In this document: one piece after another, positions 10,711 through 23,943 of the stretch
How positions within the stretch are numbered: position 1 is the first letter of the stretch
How the letters are laid out: each line of letters opens with the position of its first letter
Origin: Hermatobates lingyangjiaoensis
Taxonomy: Eukaryota > Arthropoda > Insecta > Hemiptera > Hermatobatidae
Length of the DNA stretch: 64,000 nucleotides
Direction of reading: 5' to 3'
Assembly (NCBI GenBank): GCA_026182355.1
Contig: JAPFBL010000034.1
Span: forward strand, 1,930,501-1,994,500
Program-made: the position numbers and the translations under genes
Notes under the pieces: model-generated
The model's input: the letters and a program-made list of their open reading frames with translations, nothing else
What the model was told of the DNA's origin: nothing
Database searches by the model: none

Positions 10711-10881
10711 CAAACCACAATAAGAAATGGGAAAACAAGACTAAGATCTTTCAACCGTAACAAGCGGTCTTCGTCAGAGTCAAAAACCCAACGTCAGAAA
10801 CCCAAAGATCTTAGTCTTGTTTTCCCATTTCTTATTGGTGTTTGATCATTGATTGTTATTTCACGTGTTTATGTGAAATCT
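10708..10881. mobile_element. Family A foldback element, right-arm ribozyme deleted
   Basis: Both outer arms are intact (ATGATCAAACCACAATAAG and TTATTGGTGTTTGATCATT), with the terminal ATTTCACG...GTGAAATC hairpin. The right-arm ribozyme is lost between CAGAAACCC and AAAGATCTTAG. It is flanked by (TA)n at 10663-10707 and 10882-10906. Confidence 0.65.
10739..10781 (-). ncRNA. Hammerhead-like ribozyme motif, family A (consensus)
   Basis: Matches the consensus exactly on the minus strand: GACT, CTGACGA, ACCG/CGGT, GAA, AGATCT, T, AGTC. Confidence 0.6.
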
Positions 10882-10906
10882 TTATATATATATATATATA
10901 TATATA

Positions 10907-13900
10907 GCTTATTTTTTTAGTAGAAATTTCTAAATGTTCTGTCATAAAGTATATTACAAAAATAATGACATATTCACAATTAAATTATTTAAAAGCATAT
11001 GAATTTAGACACAATTGTAAGAGGACAGTCTATTGTAAATTGTATTCTCAACAATTTTATTGTGTATTTTTTTTTATTGATATCATCTATGGATTTAAAA
11101 TGTCAAAAACGGCAAGACTGTATAATTTAGTGTGTGCTACTTGCGTTTTGATATTGACGTGCCAGTGGTGTACGGTGTTTTTAGAAAACATTTTATGATA
11201 ATTTTTGTTTTCATCAAAGTTCCATAATGTTTTATTTCATTGCATTTCTTGTCATTTGTAAAACTAAGAACATTAAGTGAAACATTTTTTTTTAAATATG
11301 GTTTCTATTTTCATGCAAATGCCCTACATTTGTATATAATGATTTCTAGATTAGTATGAATTATAGTCATTTTTCTTCTCAGTTCAATTCTATGAAATAT
11401 TTTTTTTTTTTACATTTAATGCATATAGCCTACAGTAAAGAAATGACAAAACAAATATATCAACATTTTAAACAACAAGATTGTTATATTATTTATTATT
11501 ATTGGTGCTAGTGTTTTAGTATTCGCCAGGGAAAAGTCCAGTGGGTTATTAGTGCAAATATAAAAGGATAAATACGTAACAAACATGCGATTCAGCGTTA
11601 CGATAAAGTTATTCAATGTGAGCCATTTGTAACATGTGGTCAGAAGTCATAACGTGAACTACCGATCGACAAGAGAAGCAACAGGTGAGTGTGAGCCGGA
11701 AGGAAGTATACATGACTGAGCGTTCCACTGCTGATCTCTCACAACCGGCGTGGCAAGGGTTTTAGGCGGGGTCTTGATTCAGGGACTCAGATGGTAACAA
11801 CTGGTCTCTCTTTAATATTACAGCCAGCGTCACTCACTCATTAGAGGCTAATCCTTAGAGCTTCTCCTAGCTGGTGCTTTTCAGCTTAAACGATTCTCTT
11901 TCTGATAACTATTTTATCATGAAAAATACAAAAGAGAGTAATGCCAATATTTTTTTTTCCCCAACACAAGTAACCCTGTATGTGTTCCCTTATAGAGTCA
12001 ATATAAATTGTATATTTCCTATTGTATTTCATTTTATAATGTAACGTGTTGTTTGGGTTGTTATATTCATATATACACTAAGAAAGTGTCATAATGAAGT
12101 GCAAGTACTATTTATTGTAAACTTCTAGTACAAAATGATGGAGGTTTATCATTGATTTTCAGTGTTAAAGATAATGAAGAGTAGATTAAACAAACAAAGC
12201 TACTACATAATTGAAAGAGCGATGCTGTTGAGATCCCAACATTTATTCTGTTCAACTGTAGAGATATATTGATTTCAGTTTTTAAACAAATACAGAAACC
12301 ATTCTCCTCATTCCATGTTTTATTACTCTTATCAAATACCACGAACAAACAGACATTATTGACTTTAATTTCTACTACAGACACACAAAGTTATGTAATT
12401 TTCTGAATAAAAGTTCTTGCTAATTATTGAAAGTCTTACAGAAAGGGTTTTGTTACTAATATTACAAATTATGATAGGGGATTCAATTTTTAAAATTGTC
12501 TTCTATAATTTCTATTAGGGTTTACTTTAGGATGTTAAAATGTATGAAAACAGCAAATTAAATAAAATGCACACTATTATATAGATATATATGTAATTAT
12601 TTTTCAACATCTGAAATAGGAAGCTTTCAGTAAACTGCATCCTCGTTTCTCTCATCTCAAAGTAGATGCCAATGTTCTCTCTCCCTGAGAATATACATAG
12701 TTACTGTATACATATCACTTGCTTGTTCTTTAACATTTCATCGCTGTTTTGCCCCCTCTTCCCTGCACTCTTGGTACTATATCCTACAACGCCAATATTT
12801 TGAAGCGATGGAAAACATAAAATTTAATGTTATGAAATGAGTTGGTACGGTATTTATATTTCGTCTTTTTTTCAAACAGATTAGCAGGCTGAATAATCGA
12901 AAAAATACATTTGAGTGCAGGTAAGTTATTTCAGCTGAAAATTTGTAAGAACTATGAAGAACTTTGCTGTTCTATATGTTTAAATCATGGGTTAGTAATA
13001 CAGTTTTTATCTACGGTATTGTTTGTAGATCGCAGAATGTTTTAAATAAGAAACTCAGTAATGTAGTTTTAATATGATTTGAACATAATGAAGTCTGTTA
13101 TAACAATTGATAAGAAGCATGAAATAGAATATATTTGTAAGAACATGTATCTTTAGTTGAATAAACGTTGAAAAGTGTAGCATATGTTACTTGTGATAAT
13201 GCAGTGGGGGTGGCTGAGCGGGTGAAATAAATATCTTTGATTGATGCCCCCAACCATCCACGAAAATGCCACTTTTCTTTACGACCGTTCGCAACAGCTG
13301 CCCGCTTCATTCCAAGTACGTAATCCATATAAATATCTTAGAAAGCCCTTGCATCATCCAATGACTACACTCACACATGCAAAAACCTATAGATGTTAAC
13401 TCTTCTAAATGATTGCTAATATCTAAAATTGCTTATTTTAGGATATTAACAAATAAGTGATTCATAGGTTATATATATAAATCAATTTTTCCAAAATTGA
13501 TTCATTTTTTCATGGTATATTCAAAACAACAAGGAATTGAACTAGTGTCATCTTCTAGAAAGTAAAGACCATACCAAATATGATCTTAATCTTCCTCTCA
13601 ATTGTCAATGAAAATCAATAATTTTATCATCTTAACCGACTAGCTAATCTTTATAACGCTTCAACAGAATAAATGTTGGGATCTCAACAACAAAGCTTTT
13701 TTAACTATTTAGTTTCCACTAACTAGTTAAATTAAATTTTAATTTTTTTTTTTTTCATTTACTCTTCATTCTCTTTAAATCTTCATGGGCATTTGTACGA
13801 GAAGTTTGAAACTATTTCACTTAATTATGATACTTTCTTAGTGCATATATGTATACAAAAAGCAAATCATATTACATTACAGAATGACTTTTTCTATGTA

Positions 13901-14758
13901 GAAAACCAAGTGACACAGCTTATTACCAAAACGAAAGGACTGCATGCTCTAAACGATTCAAAGATGTCACTATCAGATCTCTTACAGTTAAAACATATGA
14001 AAATACTTCATCCTGAGTATTATTCTATGAGAATATATAAAAAACAAGATTTATTAAATGGAACAATTAGTTTTCATCCTAACTGTTTCTTAAGATATTT
14101 ATGATAACCACGGCTACTCAAAAAAATACTTGACAGTATTCTAAAACAATGTATTCAACATAGATTTAACCTAAAAGACAATAAAACGAAAAAAGATCCT
14201 CGGTCATCTTCTCTCTTTTCTACTGAAGTCGGATTTTCCAAAAATTTAAGTTAAGGAGTGTTTGTTTGCTATGTATGTTACTTCAATTCGGTTTCAACTA
14301 ATATATGTCTATTTGAACTTGCTAAAGACTATTGAAATATCTTTATATTGGTGAAATAGAATTAGTAAGACTTAGGAGAAGTAGTTTTAGTTTTGGTCCG
14401 AGGAAATGATTGATTACAGTGCCATAGTGAACATCATCTTGAAGGAGGTTAGATTGATTATTGTTTGGGTGCACAGATTGATTACTCCACTGGAGGGATG
14501 TTTTAGAACTGTCCTTCAGAGTTAATAAATCCTACATCTATACGTGCTGTATAATGTCATATTACATGAAAAACAAGTAATATATTCAATAGGTAGAAGA
14601 CAAGCTAATTATAACAGATTCCCAAAGCATTTATATACGTAATATTCGAAATACGTTTTCAACCAATTGTTCTGGATGTTTTTATGTTCGTTGGGAATAT
14701 TAAACTGCGATATTTTCTCTCCAGGTACCTTCTATGAACACACTTTGTTTATTTAGAG
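10907..14758. other. AT-rich DNA with scattered GC-richer islets; no gene recognised
   Basis: Islets at about 11640-11830 and 13190-13330 are more GC-rich than their surroundings. The first contains AACAGGTGAGTG, a good splice-donor match, at about 11679. The second is open on the minus strand. Neither gives a recognisable protein. Confidence 0.5.
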
Positions 14759-15224
14759 CAGGAGTGCCCAACCTTTTTCGTCATAAGGGCCATAATTGTC
14801 AATTCAGTAGGACCGAGGGCCGCAAGATACATAACTCGTATATATAATTTTTACTGTCCAAAAACAATATGAATATGGACATGCATTCACAGAAAGAGTA
14901 ATAAAGTAAAACTAACTAAACACAATGCAAAAAAACAGTATGTAATATATATAATTATTGCTACTTAGCTACCAGTAAATTTAATGTGATGCTTGATGTT
15001 GTTTTTCGTTACATAACTTATTTATATTCGGCCGGAAGGTAGTTGTCGCTAATCGGAGAATAGAACAGAGATTTTCTGTTTTCTGTTTTATACTTGTTTG
15101 ATTTTCACTTTTTGCACAAAAAATTACAGTTTAACTACAATCTAAGATCTGCAGAATACAAGTTTTAGTAACGGATTATATTTAATGTAATCGGCTATCA
15201 AGGGCCGCGGGTTGTGCACCCCTG
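14759..15224. mobile_element. hAT-type MITE with 8-bp target site duplication
   Basis: The ends are CAGGAGTGCCCAACC and GGTTGTGCACCCCTG, imperfect terminal inverted repeats of hAT type. A direct duplication ATTTAGAG lies on each side (14751-14758 and 15225-15232), the 8-bp length typical of hAT. The subterminal GGGCC-rich text is also typical. There is no transposase, so it is non-autonomous. Confidence 0.9.
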
Positions 15225-15755
15225 ATTTAGAGATTTACTATAACTCTGTAAATTAATATAACAAATTATTGCTATCAGACATTGGTATTATACACATAAT
15301 GGAAGTCTAAACCATAAACCAGGTTATTAAGGCTGTATCGTCTTAATCAGATTTATAAAAAAAAATGAAAAAAAAGAACAAATTTATAAAAAGACATTTA
15401 TAAAACAAGTAAAATGCAATGGAAGAGAGAACGGAACACTAGCTCTGGCTATATAAACGTACTAATACTTATTATTGATTGAGTTATATCAAGTTTAACA
15501 TAAAATTTTATTTGTCACAATAAATAAATAGTTTATAAGTTTTTGATTTATTAATTTTATTTCTTTAAAACTCAATTTTAATTTAGGCTGCATATGCAAT
15601 AGAGCATTGGTTCCCAACCAGTGGATGCTTGCTATCCCAGGGTGCAGACATCATCCAGGTGCAATTAAAGGGCTGCAACTATCTAAGATTCGGAGAATTC
15701 TGGAAGAGTGTTGGTGCTCGACTATAGTTATTTCCGTTTTATAGGAAATGCACTT

Positions 15756-16165
15756 ACGAGTGGTTCATTACAATATACCCTGCAAACCAAACATGGTTAT
15801 GCGATTTGATTTAGCACCCTTTGTCATAAGACAAATCCAGAAATAGATATTGAATGCACATGTAGACTGTATGCTATCAGCTAATAGTTCCACGACTTGT
15901 GAAAGACTAATAATCATGAAACAGGAACTCAAATCAGATGTCATCTGAGATTGAAATACATTAGCAAACGTTTTGGACGATAAGCCTTTTGATTCTAGTA
16001 TCTGATTACATATTTTAAGTAAGCAATTATTTGTCAGTATATGAAAAGTTTGGCATATCATTTCTAGTCCATATGTTATGCCTCTATTTTACGATATATT
16101 CAGTAAAATACATATCTACATTTTGATAAAATTTTATAATTTCATAACGCCTTAAATGTCCATTG
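15756..16165. repeat. Diverged local duplication, copy 1
   Basis: Starts ACGAGTGGTTCA and ends AACGCCTTAAATGTCCAT. The same start and end texts, and ATAGATATT...CATGTAGACT internally, recur at 16349-16685 in the same order. The central part matches poorly. An open minus frame (15768-16061) spans much of it but is unrecognised. Confidence 0.7.
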
Positions 16166-16348
16166 AACAAAATCTAAATGTAGGGTGCGAGGTCAGAGCA
16201 AATTTTTCAGGTGCAGGAGTAAAAAAAGTGATACCAGGCAATAGGTATAAACGATTGGATTTTTTTTCTATTAGAACAATGCAATTATTAGTAATATTAG
16301 TCGCAGACTCCTGGGCATGTTTCTGACTAATTTTTTTTATAGAAATCA

Positions 16349-16685
16349 CACGAGTGGTTCAGTTTACAATAATACCCTCATAACCAAACTGTATAATTTT
16401 TATTTATATTTTCTGAAAACAAATCAAAATAGATATTATACTACATGTAGTTATCTTTAGCTAATATTTTACACTTGTGGTTTTCTAAACAGGATACTGC
16501 AGAATCAGTGTTCTGTAGAATAAAAAAATTGAAAAGAGACGATAAACTGAAGTATGGATAAAATTACGAAGAAAAAAGACATAAAATGGCGTTCATTTTA
16601 ATTGTATGCCTCTATTTTAGGTATAAGAAAAACATATCACATTTAGATATATATAATCATAAAACGCCTTAAATGTCCATCTCAT
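16349..16685. repeat. Diverged local duplication, copy 2
   Basis: Direct-repeat partner of 15756-16165: ACGAGTGGTTCAGTTTACAA, then CATGTAGTTATC, then TGCCTCTATTTTA, ending AACGCCTTAAATGTCCATC. Confidence 0.7.
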
Positions 16686-17575
16686 CTAAAGTACCGGCAA
16701 TCATATGTAAAATATATCCACGCTTTATAAATTATTATTTAGTAGCATTACTTATTGATAAAATCAATTTAAATGAACTATTTTTGACAAATCGATGTGA
16801 TAATAAATACTGATGAAAGCAAATGTGCGTTATTGAACGGCAACACCAACCTCAACTGTCTGCTGCTTCACTAACCAATCAATACTCCTATTAATTTGGG
16901 CTTCTTTCGTGACTAGTTATAATTAGTTGGCGAGCTGTCACAAAATCTAATGTACACAGTAAACACGTATAATTAAAAATATATAGTTAAAAATGCTTTT
17001 ATAGATATATACCCAGCTGTTTACTTTAGATGCAAATTTTGTGTATGAACCAGAAAATAGATTTATATAGTTAATAATAAGATCTGCATACAATAAAGAA
17101 ATAATTTTAGACAACTAATTTCATAAAAAATATATTCAATGATTTAATTAGAAAAATGTAATCGCATTTCTGTAAATAAAATTTAGAAGTGAATTAAATG
17201 AATACAGTCATAACATCATGAGTTTCCTTCATAGCATAAACAATTATTTTAAATATTGATAAAGTATGGTGGGAAAAAATTGGAAACACAATTTATGCAT
17301 ATTGAAATATTTTCAAAATCATATTAATATATTTATCATGTTCTTTAATATGTTGTAGCAAACTAAACAGAAAAAAGTCATATTGTTCATGGTGTTTCAC
17401 AATTATTTTATACATTGGGAAATTGATTCTATAGCACTCTATTTTTCTGTAGATATGAAAGTAATAGATTTCTTTCGTGAACTTTTACTGAATGATATAT
17501 TATTTCGAATGCATCAAAAATGTACATGTAATAGTCATATTTAATGACTAATACACACAGGTGTTAGTAGTCTAA
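16686..17575. other. AT-rich DNA, nothing recognised
   Basis: No feature supported. Confidence 0.55.
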
Positions 17576-17809
17576 ACAACAGTAAGAAAAAAAAAACTAA
17601 AACCTTTCAACCGTAAGAAGCAGTCCTCGTCAGAGTCAAATCTCAAATGATTAAAATTTATTCTTTAAATTCTACTTAAATAATTCAGTTGAGATTTGAC
17701 TCTGACGAAAACCGCTTATTATGCTTGAAAGATTTTAGATTTTTTTTTCTGTTTTTCTTACTTTGGTTTGGACGTTGATTTTTGTTTCAAGTGTTTAGTG
17801 TGAAATCTT
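17576..17809. mobile_element. Family A foldback element, old copy without (TA)n flanks
   Basis: Inverted arms with ribozyme-like motifs at 17596-17637 (minus) and 17698-17740 (plus); the centre also pairs (GTCAAATCTCAA and GTTGAGATTTGAC). The plus motif keeps GACT-CTGACGA and GAA, but stem II and stem III are degraded. The terminal hairpin survives as TTTCAAGTG...GTGTGAAATC. Confidence 0.6.
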
Positions 17810-20800
17810 GTTTTCGATTTAGAACAAGGAAGGAAAACTGCAATGCTGTTTACGGTTCAAAATATTGAAACATTGCCAACTTAGTTTTTCAGTAGTTTCA
17901 TTCTATAGTTTCTCTCTAAGTATTTACTCAAAATAAACAATGTATCTTATAAGAAGGACATTAATACATACAAATATTTATGATGCATTGGATGCATAAG
18001 TAAAGATTAGGTTTCCCTTCTTCTTCGTCATTCTCTTCACTTCTTCATTTCTTCTTTCATTCTATGACCTATTTCCATGTATTATCACTTCTGATTATGC
18101 AAACAACAGATATAGTACCCGATCTGCTTGTGCATTGTATAAATTATAAAGTACGGTTGAACACAAGAGTTCTGCCGCATCCACTTCCTTTATTTGTGGA
18201 TCACAATTTCTTTCTTAAATTGAAGGTTCTAAGTTTTGCCTCCAAGATTCGAAATTTCAATACTGTCTATTAACTGAAAGCAAGCTAACATTACATAGAA
18301 CGACATCATGAGCATTATATAATAGTCGTATATGTTATTTAAATATTAATAAATACACTTTTGCATTACAAAACTGTATATAAATCTAGTTAATTTAAAA
18401 TGATAGAGAAAAATGTAAGTGAGTGTAAGCTCTTCACTTATTGTTCAGTTCTTTTTTGTTAACGTATTTACTTGTGTGCAGTGGACGATGTTTCATGGTA
18501 TTTCTTTCAGGCTGGATTGTTTTATGAGAGATGCGAAATAAAATTGGAATCATTTTGCAGCGTCTTCTATCAACCCTACCCTGTTCTATTCTTCATCAAT
18601 TCATACAATTCTACCTCAATCCTATTTAAGTAAATCAATATTTTTTACTTTACCCATACAACTAATACTAAATATGTATGAGCAAAAAAAGTGAAACATA
18701 TTTAATTAATTAATAAACGCATAACGAAAAAACTTATAAAAATTCATACAAATAGGATTGTAGAAATGTTGGAATAAATAAATCACTAACAATTGCACTA
18801 TTGGTACGTTCTCATATTTTACATTTACTGTGTGTGTTGCCAAAACAATGATAGCTGAAGGAATAGAATACAGGCAATGGAATGTCAAATAGGAAGCTGC
18901 TCATCATACCTCAGCAGTTCTTAAAAGGCTTGTTGCTTTTCTCACTGGTCTCCCCCGCTATTGCAGTGCTGTGTGTCGGCTTTGTATAAAGGATTGATTC
19001 GATCCAATGCTTACGACTTGTAATACCATATGATTAGAGTAAACATTGTTAGTAAGAATTTGCCTTATCTTCTCCAAATAGTCATGGAGAAATTCAACTC
19101 GCTGCAGTGTGTGAATGCTCTTTTTACACACGTGTAAACTGTAGCTCTTTGGTACTGCTCTAGACAATAATTTTTTCCGCTTAACCATATACTGCAGTTC
19201 GTGCTTTCCCTGTAAATTCTTGTGCTAAAACTGATTGGAATTCCTTTCTGGATATCGTCAAGAAAGAGCAGTTTTTCTTGGTGGCTGTGTTCAAAATATG
19301 TTGGACCAGATAGTCATTACAAATTCAGAAAAAAACATTTAATAGTCTCCAGGGAGGTAGATATGTTCCTGGACTAAATCTCAATCGTTCATTGTTCTTT
19401 TTTATCGTAGTCTCTTATTTAATCATTCTTTAATTACTTTTTAATTTTTTTATTATTTCTTTTTTAAATGTTTATATATATATATTAATATAAGTTTTCG
19501 TTTATGGGCTGAAAAAGATTTCAACAGTAATGGCATTTTCACTCGATGTTTCATTATGAATATATTTGAGTGTCAGAGAGCTTTTACGTGGTAATGTATT
19601 AAAGGTGTAAGGAAGAAAATAAACGTTTCCATAAGGGTGTAAATTACTCCAAAAAAAGTAGAAAACTGTACAAATTCTAAATATTATTAAAGTTAACAGC
19701 AGTTTTTGTATTCACAATAATTACCATCAGCATCACAAAGTCCACGTGACTGCGGTTCGCTTTAATGATACAGGTTTAAAAACAACGACCATCGAGATTT
19801 TCCGTGTAATGCTAAACGTAGGAGTCAGGCAGAGCCATTCACCTGCTTGTTCTATTTGTACTGCTCTAATTGTTCAGGTCTATCGGTTAAGTCAGTGTGT
19901 TAATTTTTGTCCTGTCTATGGTGAGTATGTTTCGTGGTCGTCTTAAGAGTATAAAGTCAGCTGTCGTGAATTTGGTGATCTGATTTGTCGGAGGAGAATT
20001 GGCTGCAGGGGATTTGAAGCAAAAGTGCTCTTATTAGCAGGTTAGAGTGTACGGAAAGTTTTCTGTCTTCATTGATAGTCAGACGCCTAATAAATGTTTC
20101 TATTAATACCATCCTTAGGTCACACTACATATTGATATTTCTCCTATAAAAAGGAGCATTGACTATATGGCAAGCACACTTGTCCTGGACAATCTGGAGT
20201 AGGTTTTTATTAGTTATTGCAGAGTTGTACCAGAAAGAATATCAACATGTGACCTTCACAGACCTAAATTTGTGAAATTTCCAAATATGAGTAAATACCT
20301 CAACATAACAGTAATGAGCGCCTTAATATTGTTTACGTTGTTTTAATTAAAAGTGGAAGGCACGTCAATTTTACTGACCTAATAATTCTAATCACAATGA
20401 TGTTAACAATTATGTATTAAATGTATTGTTGTTTATAAAACCAGAGTGATTGGCTGAGTTATTTCACATAAAGTACACAACGGCAAAATGGTGCAATAGT
20501 AGTAAAGGTTAATAATCACATAGAAATAAAGGAGAGCTATAATTTAGTGAAAGCTGGCAGGAAAGTAGATCCAAGAACTTTAGCCAGACACTAGATGGAC
20601 GTATCACATTTGAAAGGAGAATGACTGTTGAAGCAATCTGTATTAAACGCGGCTCTGGTGTTGCACTTCATGCCTTTGAAGCCTGCTTCCCAAGGCCCAT
20701 CCTACTAAAGCTCGCGAGAAGTCAGCCCGACGAAAGGCAATCATTTATGAAATGCCTCATGATTTCCGCACATCTGATTAATGCAAAAAATTTTTTTGTA

Positions 20801-22929
20801 ACATAAAGCAGACTGCATCGTAACCTACTTTTGAAACCGTACAATCAGTGTTATGTTTACTGCAGGGCTGTGACTACTAATTACAAGAATGAACAAACCA
20901 CCGTGCGCATGCCAATAAACTTCACTCTTACTGTGGCAGCAGTGACAGTTAAGAAAATATGAATCCTGTCGCATGAACAATGCGAACTATCATGACTTGC
21001 ACCATACAGTGTATCAGTTTCTTTAATTTTTGGATCAATCCCATAAAACACAAAAAATAAAAAGAATATGATTTCCATAAAAACCTAAATAATTAACTTT
21101 ATGATTTATTTTTATTTATCTACATCAACGTCAAAGTAATTGTATCAAGAAGTGATTTTAATTTAGTGACTGTGAATAGTGGGTGTCATGTCACATGTCA
21201 CGGTAGTAAGGGGTCACTCACTGGTGGCACTCCGTCACATGGTTACCATCGCAGCTGATTTAATAGAGGAAGTCTCAAGGCCATTTTCTTTTTAAACGCC
21301 TACACTGGTTTGAATGTATTACAGGTGAGTGTAAGGAATGAGCAAGTGCGTTGGGATGTGTAACTAGTTTTGTTAATAATTTGGGACTTTGAGGTTTTTG
21401 GTATGATTTTGTTTGGGACATAGAAAGCTAAATGAAAAACGTTTCCTGATGATTATCAACTGTAGAGGATTGTAATCTGCATGTTGGATGGGTTTAGTGG
21501 AACCTCAGATTTCTATAGCATAGGCCCAGAAAGGCGTCAGGACTGTGTTGTATAAATGTATTCTGTCTGTCAGTGTAAGTCTAGAAGTAGGATTAGATTT
21601 TGAAACATCTGTTGGTCTCAGTACGTTTAAGTCTTTTACGTTGTTATGAATGTTTACAAAAAAAATAAAAACCTAAAAATTATTATAATGTTATTGAAGA
21701 AGATTAGTATGGATAAACGTCACAACGCAAGAATTGATGTCTATTGGAAGAGAAGGGCCGTGACCTGGGATGGTGTACAGTGGTGACGTTTTGAGGATCG
21801 TTTAGAAAACCCATAAAGGAAAGGGACGGCGACACTTCACATTTGTTCTCTTATATGTGCATTAAACGACCCTGTGCTCTTAACAACCTCTCAACCGAAA
21901 ATATTACAGGTACACCAAAGAAAAAACTCTAGGCGCACCCTTTTTCGGTTGATGACGCATTTTCTTAAGGCTTTTCAGTTCACATACCCTCAGTCCTAAT
22001 ATTATTACTTATTTTTCTTTATTCATACAATTATAGTGGTAAATATTTTTTAACCTTTTTAGTAAAGCAAATTCTGCAATTATATGCGTCTGAATACAGT
22101 AAGATATTTTAATGACATATTAACGAAGTATGGACATAAATCAGATATATCGGTTAAATATATTTTTATTTTAATATTAATCATAAGCTATATTAAGTTC
22201 AAATATAATTATGTTTTACTACAAAGTGAACAATAAACCATTATTAACAGCTAAATAAACGATTCCTTTGTTTATGTTATACATACCCAGCATATGTCCA
22301 CAGGGACTTCAATATAATGCTTTCTTTTACCATTGAGATCAGATTTTATTTTCAGGGTCATATTTTCTAGAACACTACAACCAATCATTATGATTCTACA
22401 CAAACTCTATCCTCTCCTTTCCTAAAATTTGAAATAGACTTCTTTGTTTTCACAAACGACATTTACAACAATTAGACTTCAACAAAATCGGAATACCTAT
22501 TAAGAGAGTAGAGTATTGTTTCTAATTTGTTCATTTATTGTCAAGTATATATTTTTTTAATACTAGAATAATTGATACACCTTTATTAAATCCCATATAT
22601 AAAATAAAAAATAATTTTCGTACCCTCATGTTTGATAGTACGTTTAGTTATAGTAGAGATGATTATTATTCAGTGCTTATTTTCTAAATAATTATAAGGT
22701 ATTCGAAAGCTAGAGTTCTCGTGTACTTGGTGAGAGCAAAGAGAACAATTATTTCTGACTAACATCTCACGACTGGCAGTCCTTTAGTATGCCCAGTACC
22801 ATGACGATCAGAAAAGGAAAATCACTAGGCTGTGGCTGTTCAAAGCGTCAACGAATAGCTCCACAGATAAAGATGTGCAATGGCTAGTAAATGTGAGATA
22901 CTTAATGACACACTCGCAACTCTACAGTA
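17810..22929. other. Mostly unique AT-rich DNA; no gene recognised
   Basis: About 5 kb without a supportable feature. GC-richer islets occur at about 18900-19200, 20600-20720, 21170-21330 and 21740-21970. The third ends with TTACAGGTGAGTG, a good splice-donor match near 21322-21334. No islet gives a protein I recognise. Confidence 0.5.
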
Positions 22930-23943
22930 CAGTCATACCTCTTCATACGAAATTAATTTGTTTCGGAAGCGGTTTCGTAAGGATGAATGGCTAATTAAGT
23001 GTAAATAACCTAATGCATTCCAAGCCCCTAATACCCAACTCAAAATACACTTAATATATTAAAATACCCAATATATGTAATAACAAATATAATAATTGTT
23101 TTACATATTATAATTTGTAATATGCATAGATAAATAATAAAATTAAATAATAACAATATGTAAAGTAATTCATCTTTGGATCTGAGCGACTGGTGTTGGT
23201 GAACGGGAGGGTATATTGGCGAGAGCACAGACGAGGAGACTAACGTTTCCTGACTACAAAACGTAGACGTATGTACTGTACAAACACACGCAAACAACTT
23301 ACTTTAAGTTTTCATTGTAGTTACTTATGAAGTAAAAGGTAAAATTATTTTAATTATTTTATCATTTTTATAACATTGAAAACTTTTATCACGTTTTTTT
23401 TAACTCACGGTTTTTTGTATTTTATTCCTATTTTATTTTTCACTTGTTTTACTACTATCGTCTTCAGATTTTTAGACATTTTTTACTGGGGTTCATTTTC
23501 AGCACTGGTTATTACTGACGATGATATGAAAAACTGATCCATGGATGACTTTCATATAAAATTAATTAGTCTTTGCCAACTTTTTCTGAAGTATGCAAGG
23601 CTATTAAATACTTTCTCCTGAAATAAATGTACGACGAGTCATCTTTTTCTACAATAAGATAATGTCGCCATAATTCGACACACATGCTGTGTAATGTAGC
23701 CCTCTGATAATACCAATTGATCGAATTTCTTTGCGAACAAATTTGTCTGCAGCTTTCATATCAGCACTTGATTCTTAGACATGCCTAAAAACAGATGTGA
23801 ATTACAGTCCTCTTCCTAAATTTTTTTGAAATCACCAATGGAAAACTATTCGTAAGATGAAAGAAATTTTGCAAGATGAGTAACTTTTTTTGTAAGAAAG
23901 ACGTTTCCTAAGACGGAAATTTAGTAAGAAGAGGCTTTTTTAT
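22930..23943. mobile_element. pogo/Tigger-like non-autonomous DNA transposon (about 1 kb)
   Basis: The left end CAGTCATACCTCTTCATACG sits after TA, matching the CAGTNRTACCTC type of pogo/Tigger ends. The right part contains the complementary GTAAGAAGAGG text, which is decayed. Subterminal repeats such as TTCGTAAG occur at both ends in opposite senses. No transposase frame was seen. The right boundary is approximate. Confidence 0.55.

Noticed and set aside
15768..16061. 98-codon minus frame as a possible hAT transposase fragment
   Set aside because: It lies near an hAT MITE, but I could not match any transposase motif; listed only as part of a local duplication.
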